Shown here in pieces: positions 1 through 4,737 of a stretch of DNA of 5,539 nt. A program made the translations under genes and the position numbers. How positions within the stretch are numbered: the first letter of the stretch is position 1; every line of letters begins with the position of its first letter. Location: contig JAJFLT010000165.1 in NCBI GenBank assembly GCA_021772555.1, positions 1-5,539 of the forward strand, in the 5' to 3' direction. The DNA comes from Opitutales bacterium. Lineage in GTDB: Bacteria > Verrucomicrobiota > Verrucomicrobiia > Opitutales > UBA2987. The notes below the pieces were generated by a model, which saw nothing but the letters and a program-made list of their open reading frames with translations, ran no database searches and was not told the origin of the DNA.

Positions 1-196
1 TCTCACCACCATCAATCGACCGGCAACAATAGGATCGTACCGCGGGATGATTTCTAGTTTGACCTATATTCAAGGTCGCTACCAGTTCTCCATCCGGTAT
101 TTGTGCTATGGACGGGTGAGCGGCGTTTCTAAAGTGGTGATGCGAAGGAGAGCCTCGATATACCAGTCCCGTGCCTTTTATGTTTATCACTTTCAC
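1..196 (-). CDS. Asp-box (BNR/sialidase-like) beta-propeller protein, N-terminal part, cut by left window edge
   Basis: Reading the minus strand from GTG at 196-194 gives 65 open residues to the window edge. The stretch reads like the first blade of a sialidase-superfamily propeller: AHPSIAQIPDGELVATL (residues 26-42), then an incomplete Asp-box RSIDGGE (59-65). It aligns with the neighbouring propeller protein (A.P...Q.PDG, then about 20 residues later RS.DGG), so the two are probably diverged paralogues. GTG 196 is preferred because AGAGGG lies 8 nt upstream; a second in-frame GTG at 190 is possible. No in-frame ATG precedes the conserved part. No hydrophobic signal peptide is seen, which suggests a cytosolic protein. 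His27-Pro28 replaces the Arg-Ile-Pro of true sialidases, so the substrate is unknown. It starts 30 nt after the upstream gene's stop, as in an operon. The family call is fairly sure; the function is not. Confidence 0.8.
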   Translation of the reverse strand, partial: MKVINIKGTGLVYRGSPSHHHFRNAAHPSIAQIPDGELVATLNIGQTRNHPAVRSYCCRSIDGGE

Positions 197-204
197 CCAA
201 GCTA

Positions 205-210
205 CCCTCT
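205..210 (-). promoter_or_regulatory. Ribosome binding site deciding the GTG start at 196
   Basis: Read on the minus strand, AGAGGG lies 8 nt before GTG 196-194. It is the only clear Shine-Dalgarno-like sequence in front of any gene in this window, and it supports a separate start for the second propeller gene rather than read-through from the first. Confidence 0.55.
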
Positions 211-226
211 CGAAGTTATAATTAGC

Positions 227-1315
227 TTACCAATCGATACGCAGTTTCGTCCATCGAATACTAAAACGACCTTTTTCCTTGCACCAGTGAGTGGCCAAGA
301 TTGTGCCATCGAATAATCGGATGGCAGTGGGGAAACCAAATTCAAACGATTTTAACTCCTCGGCACCTTTTCCAGGACTTAACGATTTGGGCCGGGTTTT
401 TCCGGCATCATAGAGCAGTCCCTCGAAGTGAACCTTCCATTCACTATCCGTAAAGGTAACCAACCCCATCACAATGCCCTGCTCACCATAACGGCGATTG
501 TAAAGGATCAGCAGACGGTCATGTCCAAGTGAAACCGGTGTCATGGTTTGTCCATTTATTCCCGTTGATTCCGGGGAACTCCAGGTCGCACCATCATCTG
601 TGGAAATTGCGAAGCTGTTCGGTTTGTCCTCTACTCTTCCGAGCGTCACCGTCCAGCATACGGCCATAATGGTTCCGGGGGCGATTTCAGCAAATTTGTG
701 TTCAAAGTAACCGTAACGCTTTTCCGGATCGTAAAAAACAAGGGCATGCTGCGGCCAAGTATTACCTCCATCGTTGGAGATACCGACGACAACTTTTTCT
801 CCCAATCGATCCTGGGCCGGGAGAGTCGCAGCGGGAGCGAGCAGCCTTCCCGAGGCGAGGGGCAATAGGCCATGAGCAATTTCGAAATTCCCCTCTCTGG
901 GAAGCGGAATCATTTGAGGCGCGGACCAGGTCAAGCCTTCGTCGACCGAGGCGCAAAAAATCGGTTCGCTGAAATAATCCCCAAAAACCTGGCCCGTTTT
1001 TCGCCGGTGCCGACTGCCGTAAGCATAGATAGTTTTTTTATTCGCGGACAAGGAGAGTTTGAGGTGATTTTTCAGCTTGGTTTCATTATCCGCCGGTAGA
1101 ATCGTTCCTTCAAGGCGCCAAGTATATCCGCCGTCTTTTGACCTCGCCCAATCCGAACCTTGAGTGGCTCTTGGTCCGTCACCCACGCAAAAGGAACAGA
1201 GAATATCGCCGTCAGGCAATTGCACTGCTTGGGGATAGGCGGAATCTCTGTCGTCGAGCAGTCCGCTACTGAGTATTTCTATATGGGGCATTTTATTTAA
1301 TTTTTCGAGGTTCAT
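227..1315 (-). CDS. Cytosolic Asp-box (BNR repeat) sialidase-superfamily beta-propeller protein
   Basis: This is a 362-residue protein with four Asp-boxes (S-x-D-x-G-x-T-W) on near-regular spacing: SKDGGYTW (59-66), SVDEGLTW (123-130), SNDGGNTW (180-187) and STDDGATW (238-245). That is the hallmark of the six-bladed sialidase/neuraminidase propeller, and the length fits a lone catalytic-type propeller. The first blade reads AYPQAVQLPDGDILCSF where true sialidases have a F/Y-R-I-P motif, so the first Arg of the carboxylate-binding triad appears absent. Other Arg, Glu and Tyr residues cannot be assigned without a structure. The N-terminus is polar with no signal peptide or lipobox, so it is likely cytosolic and acts on an imported sugar. 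ATG 1315 is the first usable start after an in-frame stop upstream, though it has no Shine-Dalgarno; Met9 is an alternative. It is transcribed away from nagB and followed by a paralogue 30 nt downstream. It could be a hydrolase, lyase or sugar-binding propeller; 'exo-alpha-sialidase' would be over-precise. Confidence 0.88.
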   Translation of the reverse strand: MNLEKLNKMPHIEILSSGLLDDRDSAYPQAVQLPDGDILCSFCVGDGPRATQGSDWARSKDGGYTWRLEGTILPADNETKLKNHLKLSLSANKKTIYAYGSRHRRKTGQVFGDYFSEPIFCASVDEGLTWSAPQMIPLPREGNFEIAHGLLPLASGRLLAPAATLPAQDRLGEKVVVGISNDGGNTWPQHALVFYDPEKRYGYFEHKFAEIAPGTIMAVCWTVTLGRVEDKPNSFAISTDDGATWSSPESTGINGQTMTPVSLGHDRLLILYNRRYGEQGIVMGLVTFTDSEWKVHFEGLLYDAGKTRPKSLSPGKGAEELKSFEFGFPTAIRLFDGTILATHWCKEKGRFSIRWTKLRIDW

Positions 1316-1382
1316 GTACCGTCGAACGAAACGGAAGGGTTGACCGAAAATCCTTTGATAAGAGAACTCGCTTTATCTTGCT

Positions 1383-1411
1383 CCGACATACAGTTTGTAT
1401 GAAACTATAGT
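1383..1411 (+). promoter_or_regulatory. Candidate sigma70-type promoter for the nagB operon
   Basis: CCGACA (1383-1388, four of six matches to TTGACA) is followed by a 17-nt spacer and TATAGT (1406-1411, five of six matches to TATAAT). Transcription would begin near 1418 and leave a leader of about 165 nt before nagB. The -10 lies inside a perfect palindrome shared with the opposing promoter. Assigned by eye; the organism's sigma-factor preferences are unknown. Confidence 0.4.
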
Positions 1412-1432
1412 TTGGTATGATTGCGAACCAAA
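1387..1432. repeat. Operator-like cluster of inverted and direct repeats in the divergent promoter
   Basis: Four elements overlap. CATAC-N5-GTATG is an inverted repeat (1387-1401). AAACTATAGTTT is a perfect 12-bp palindrome (1402-1413). AGTTTGTATG (1392-1401) recurs as AGTTTGGTATG (1409-1419), 17-18 bp apart. TTTGGT (1411-1416) pairs with ACCAAA (1427-1432) across 10 bp. All lie within or beside both predicted promoters, the usual place for a sugar-responsive repressor or activator site. No regulator gene is in the window, so the binding protein is unknown. Confidence 0.5.
1404..1431 (-). promoter_or_regulatory. Candidate promoter for the propeller genes
   Basis: On the minus strand, TTGGTT (1431-1426, three of six matches to TTGACA) is followed by a 16-nt spacer and TATAGT (1409-1404, five of six matches). 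The -10 overlaps the plus-strand -10 symmetrically. The predicted leader is about 80 nt. The -35 match is weak, so this rests mainly on the -10 and on the divergent gene layout. Confidence 0.35.
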
Positions 1433-1485
1433 TCGGACCGGATGGCATAGAAAGCCTTGAACACAAGTGCATGCTCATTTACGAA

Positions 1486-1524
1486 TGCAGCATCCTCGGA
1501 GAAACCAGAAATGAGGATGTTTCA
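1486..1524 (+). promoter_or_regulatory. Hairpin in the predicted nagB leader
   Basis: CATCCTC (1491-1497) and GAGGATG (1513-1519) form a perfect 7-bp stem around a 15-nt loop. The stem extends outward with a G.U pair (1490/1520), A-U (1489/1521), one mismatch (1488/1522), then G-C and U-A (1487/1523, 1486/1524). It sits about 60 nt upstream of nagB inside the predicted 5' leader. No U-run follows, so it is not a classical intrinsic terminator. It could be a leader structure or a protein-binding inverted repeat on DNA; I recognise no riboswitch class. Confidence 0.4.
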
Positions 1525-1537
1525 AAAGCATATTCAT

Positions 1538-1553
1538 ACTGAACCGGAACAGT
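1538..1553. promoter_or_regulatory. Imperfect dyad just upstream of nagB, possible operator
   Basis: ACTGAACCGGAACAGT matches its own reverse complement at 12 of 16 positions (ACTG--CCGG--CAGT). It has a central CCGG and lies 29 bp upstream of the nagB start. A central CpG flanked by symmetric half-sites resembles LacI/GalR-type operators, but a site this short can arise by chance. Low certainty. Confidence 0.2.
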
Positions 1554-1582
1554 TGGTATTTTGAAAATAAAGAATTATTATA

Positions 1583-2317
1583 ATGAAGATTAAAGTTTAC
1601 GACTCCAAGGAGGAAATGGCCAAAGAAGCGGCTGATTTAGTCGCTAAGACCATAAATGAGGCGTTAGAAAAAGAGGGAGAGGCAACCATCATTCTTGCCA
1701 CGGGTATGAGCCAGGTGGAAATGCTGAAATCACTCGTTGTCCGGGATATCGATTGGTCTCGGATTACCGTCTTCCATCTGGATGAATATATCGGTTTGCC
1801 CTTATCGCACCCTGCCAGTTTTCGCAAATACCTCAAGGAGAGGTTCGCAGATATTGTTGGCGGTTTGCGGATGTTTCACTATATTGATGGCGAAAATCCT
1901 GATCCGCTCGCAGAATGCCGTCGCCTGAATGGGCTTATAGCCGAGCATGATGTCGCTATAGCCTGTGTGGGCATCGGTGAAAACGGGCATCTGGCATTTA
2001 ACGATCCACCAGCCGATTTTGAGACGGAAACTCCATATTTGGTGGTGGAACTTGACGAAGCCTGCCGACGACAGCAATTGGGAGAGGGTTGGTTTCCCAC
2101 TCTGGAGGCAGTGCCCCGGCAGGCGATTTCGATGAGTGTCCAACAGATTCTGCAAAGTAAAACGATCCTTTGTTTGGTTCCGGATCAGAGAAAAGCCGAG
2201 GCGGCTCGAAATGTGATCAACGGAAAAATATGCCCTGAAGTTCCGGCATCGATTTTGCGCAATCATGGGAACTGCCATTTTTTGCTGGATACACCAGCAG
2301 CCTCTCTGCTGGACTGA
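1583..2317 (+). CDS. nagB: Glucosamine-6-phosphate deaminase (NagB family)
   Basis: NagB converts glucosamine-6-phosphate to fructose-6-phosphate and ammonia in the cytosol, the last step of amino-sugar catabolism. The 244-residue chain shows the family landmarks. ATGMSQ (39-44) is in the sugar-phosphate-binding loop region. FHLDEYIGLPLSHPASFRKY (64-83) contains Asp67-Glu68, matching the E. coli base Asp72 and its neighbour. VGIGENGHLAFNDPP (129-143) contains catalytic His136, matching His143. Relative to E. coli the position of Asp141 is Asn134 and that of Glu148 is Asp141; the Asn change is common in the family, the Asp change less so. Length is slightly below the roughly 260 residues usual for the family, shorter at the C-terminus. 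The start is fixed by in-frame TGA and TAA codons 9-17 nt upstream; no clear ribosome binding site is present. It is the first gene of the plus-strand operon, 12 nt before nagA. A sister activity on another aminosugar phosphate cannot be excluded. Confidence 0.92.
   Translation: MKIKVYDSKEEMAKEAADLVAKTINEALEKEGEATIILATGMSQVEMLKSLVVRDIDWSRITVFHLDEYIGLPLSHPASFRKYLKERFADIVGGLRMFHYIDGENPDPLAECRRLNGLIAEHDVAIACVGIGENGHLAFNDPPADFETETPYLVVELDEACRRQQLGEGWFPTLEAVPRQAISMSVQQILQSKTILCLVPDQRKAEAARNVINGKICPEVPASILRNHGNCHFLLDTPAASLLD
2283..2312 (+). promoter_or_regulatory. Two mutually exclusive hairpins at the end of nagB
   Basis: The middle segment CCAGCAG (2294-2300) can pair with CTGCTGG (2306-2312) across a 5-nt loop, a perfect 7-bp stem ending 2 nt before the nagB stop codon. 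It can instead pair with the upstream TGCTGG (2283-2288), also across a 5-nt loop. Both lie in coding sequence and come partly from a repeated Leu-Leu-Asp. No U-run follows, so a terminator is unlikely. A role in coupling or processing at the nagB-nagA junction is only a suggestion. Confidence 0.3.
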
Positions 2318-2329
2318 ACGCGCCGGTTT

Positions 2330-3334
2330 ATGAATCACGCGCCATCGCCATTGTCGATTCCCGGTTTTGTCGATCTCCAGGTCAATGGATTTTTGGGGAT
2401 TAATTTTTCGTCTCCAAACCTGACTGAGGAATCATTCGAGGAGGCCTCAAGAGCGCTTCTCTCACGCGGCACGGCTGCTTTTTTGCCAACCGTTGTGACC
2501 GGTTCCGAAGAAATGTATGAACGCAACTTGCCAATAATTGCAGGCGTAATGCAAAAGAGTGAATTTCAGGGACGGCTGTTGGGCATACATATTGAAGGGC
2601 CTTTCATTTCGCCTGAGCCCGGTGCCGTGGGCGCGCATCCTCCAGAATTTGTTCGTCCGCCGCACCTGGGCTTATTCGAAAAAATGTTGGATTGGGGAAA
2701 CGGATGTGTGAAACTCCTGACATTGGCAGCCGAACTTGCGGGCGCAGATGAGGTGGCAAAACTGGCCAAGGCTTCCGGTGTGACCGTTTCCATCGGACAT
2801 TCCCTGGCTTCGACAGAAGATCTCAATCGGCTGGCACTGACTGGCGCTAGTGCAATCACCCATTTGGGCAATGGCTTACCAAACTTGCTTCCACGGCACG
2901 AAAATTTTATCTGGACCGCATTGGCCGATGATCATTACACGGCTATGGTGATCGCAGACGGGCATCATTTGCCAGAACCTATATTGAAGTCGATTATCCG
3001 GGCCAAAACACCGAAAAGCATTATCGTGGTAAGCGATGCTTCCCCCATTGCCGGACTACCGTCGGGAGAATATACAACCCTCGGGAATAATGTCGTATTG
3101 GAGGAATCAGGACGTATTTTTAATTTTGAGAAACAGTGCTTGGTCGGTTCCTCCGCCACCATGCTTTGCTGCATGAACCATCTGGCACGGCTCAATTTTT
3201 TATCGCTCGAAGAACTTACAACCGTCGGGTTTGAAAATCCACTCAAGCTTATCGGCCTGACGAAAAGAGACGTTTCCCATGAGGCCAACCTCTATTTCGA
3301 TAACGACGAAATGCAATTCAAATTGGTCAAATGA
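2330..3334 (+). CDS. nagA: N-acetylglucosamine-6-phosphate deacetylase (NagA), short N-terminus
   Basis: NagA removes acetate from GlcNAc-6-phosphate to give GlcN-6-phosphate, the substrate of the adjacent NagB. It is an amidohydrolase-superfamily TIM barrel. Visible landmarks are GFVDLQVNG (12-20, with Q-x-N in place of H-x-H, as in E. coli NagA), HIEGPF (87-92, Glu89 as metal ligand), GHSLAS (156-161, His157), THLGN (177-181, His178), DGHHL (210-214, His213 for substrate) and VVSDASP (233-239, Asp236 as catalytic acid/base). This metal and catalytic set looks complete for a one-metal enzyme. At 334 residues it is about 45 shorter than E. coli NagA: the barrel begins at residue 11, so the usual N-terminal beta-sandwich strands are missing. 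An in-frame stop (nagB TGA) 12 nt upstream excludes a longer start. The start lacks a Shine-Dalgarno, so translation is probably coupled to nagB. The stop overlaps the next gene by 4 nt. Confidence 0.9.
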   Translation: MNHAPSPLSIPGFVDLQVNGFLGINFSSPNLTEESFEEASRALLSRGTAAFLPTVVTGSEEMYERNLPIIAGVMQKSEFQGRLLGIHIEGPFISPEPGAVGAHPPEFVRPPHLGLFEKMLDWGNGCVKLLTLAAELAGADEVAKLAKASGVTVSIGHSLASTEDLNRLALTGASAITHLGNGLPNLLPRHENFIWTALADDHYTAMVIADGHHLPEPILKSIIRAKTPKSIIVVSDASPIAGLPSGEYTTLGNNVVLEESGRIFNFEKQCLVGSSATMLCCMNHLARLNFLSLEELTTVGFENPLKLIGLTKRDVSHEANLYFDNDEMQFKLVK

Positions 3335-4728
3335 ACCGTTATAATTATAAGCGAATTTTACTACCGCCAAACACAGGTGTGGAATATTTGCGCGCAACCA
3401 TCCCCGATTACGAAGCGATGCTTCTTTCGGTCATGAGATTTATCGCCGACCGTTATGAAAAGGATTCAAACTATCCGTTTATCGATACTAAAATCGATAT
3501 TTTGACGGGTCAGGATTTTCCTGCCGACGATTTGGTTCGAGGCAAGAATACGGTCTACGGATGGATTCAGGGTCGTGGCCTGGAAGCCCTGGCTGATCAC
3601 TGTTCCTGGATCAGGCAAAGGGGTCTGGACGAGGCGCTACTGTCACGCCTGGAGGCCATAATGGGGGAAATTCTGGATGCACAGCGAAAATTCCGGCGAC
3701 AAAACAAAGGCCGTTCCAGTTTCTTTATGACCCCTGAGGGGGAGCCGTTTTCCTTCGACAATGAATGGAATCGCGTCCCCCTTTTGATAGAGGACAACGG
3801 TCCTTATGGCACCTCTGATTTATTTTTGTCCAAAGGGATGTTCTTGGCAGCGGTTTATTTGGGCGATGAAAAAGCCATCGCCGAAGCCAGAACCTATATC
3901 AAAGATGTGGACGCAGCTTTGTGGAACGGAAATATTGTCCGCGACCAGAAACAGCTCGATCCAAAGAATCCGGTGGAGCCGAGGGCGGGGCATTTTTCCC
4001 ACGGTCACTATATGCTGCAAATGAATGCAGCCAGCATGCTGGTTGAAAATGGCGACCCATCTGGCATTGCAATGGGGTTCCGGCTGATTGGTCATGAACT
4101 GGAATTTTATGTCAATCATAGCAATCGGCTTCCAGAATTGAAGGATTGCGATATGTGGGAGGCCGTGGGGTCTGATAAGCTACCTTATCGGGAGAATGGT
4201 AAAATTTTGTCTGATCCCGGCCACGCCCTGGAACTTGTCGGTTTGGCCTTAAAATTCATGCAGACGGCAAATGGGAAGGGTTTGCTCGATTCCGCTCAGT
4301 TGAAGGAGTGTGAATTTTTACAATCGATTTTACTAAAAGTGTTGTTGAGGAATTTTGAAAACGGTTATCAATCGAGCGCGGGTGGCATCTGCAAATCGTT
4401 TGACTTGATCTCACGACAGGCGATCAATTCCGATATGCCTTGGTGGAATATTCCTGAAACGATGAGAGCCGCCCTTCTGGCTTGCGCTATTGCCAACGAC
4501 GAGAAAGACCGGGCTCGCTGCCTGACCATATTCGCGAAATGCCATAACGATTTTGCTCGTTATTACGTCCGACCGGATCGCTCTTTAATGGCCGTCCAAA
4601 CTCGTAATGTCGGAGGCGAGGCAATCGCCACGATTCCGGCCACACCCGATGCCGATCCGGGATATCATACCGGTTTAAGTATCATCGATGTGATCAATTC
4701 AATTGATTCCTGGACGGAAAATAATTAA
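3331..4728 (+). CDS. N-acylglucosamine 2-epimerase (AGE)-family sugar epimerase/isomerase
   Basis: AGE-family enzymes are cytosolic (alpha/alpha)6-barrel proteins that interconvert GlcNAc and ManNAc or act on related free sugars. This 465-residue protein keeps recognisable active-site stations in order: YGWIQGR (76-82, Arg82), FSHGHYMLQMNAASML (222-237, His224/His226), DPGHALELVGLALK (295-308, His298), PWWNIPETMRAAL (370-382, Glu376) and DPGYHTGLS (442-450, His446). These correspond by eye to the Arg, His, Glu and His positions of AGE/YihS-type enzymes. The protein is longer than the roughly 390-420 residues usual for the family, with extra sequence near residues 110-150 and 255-295, so specificity may differ. 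ATG 3331 overlaps the nagA stop (ATGA), a classic sign of translational coupling. Beside nagA and nagB the likely job is feeding GlcNAc from an epimer such as ManNAc; a kinase would be needed and is not in the window. A disaccharide epimerase or another (alpha/alpha)6 enzyme is possible. Confidence 0.75.
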   Translation: MNRYNYKRILLPPNTGVEYLRATIPDYEAMLLSVMRFIADRYEKDSNYPFIDTKIDILTGQDFPADDLVRGKNTVYGWIQGRGLEALADHCSWIRQRGLDEALLSRLEAIMGEILDAQRKFRRQNKGRSSFFMTPEGEPFSFDNEWNRVPLLIEDNGPYGTSDLFLSKGMFLAAVYLGDEKAIAEARTYIKDVDAALWNGNIVRDQKQLDPKNPVEPRAGHFSHGHYMLQMNAASMLVENGDPSGIAMGFRLIGHELEFYVNHSNRLPELKDCDMWEAVGSDKLPYRENGKILSDPGHALELVGLALKFMQTANGKGLLDSAQLKECEFLQSILLKVLLRNFENGYQSSAGGICKSFDLISRQAINSDMPWWNIPETMRAALLACAIANDEKDRARCLTIFAKCHNDFARYYVRPDRSLMAVQTRNVGGEAIATIPATPDADPGYHTGLSIIDVINSIDSWTENN

Positions 4729-4737
4729 GAAAACGCG

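Noticed and set aside
47..316. Plus-strand 89-residue open frame
   Set aside because: It lies antisense to the two propeller genes, has no recognisable motif, and the opposite strand carries clear Asp-box coding sequence.
188..1315. One long propeller gene broken by a TAA stop
   Set aside because: The upstream protein has four Asp-boxes and a full-length C-terminus. The downstream frame restarts with a first-blade sequence and its own ribosome binding site, so they are two paralogous genes rather than a pseudogene.
1293..1478. Minus-strand 61-residue open frame across the divergent promoter region
   Set aside because: It overlaps the start of the propeller gene in another frame and the repeat cluster; its composition is not protein-like and no motif is seen.
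1486..1524. Intrinsic terminator or attenuator
   Set aside because: No run of U follows the stem on either strand, so only a leader hairpin is claimed.
1579..1584. Perfect TATAAT sequence
   Set aside because: It overlaps the nagB ATG, so a transcript from it would lack the start codon; it is a by-product of an A/T-rich leader.
1802..2338. Minus-strand 178-residue open frame
   Set aside because: Antisense shadow of nagB, whose family motifs are unmistakable on the plus strand.
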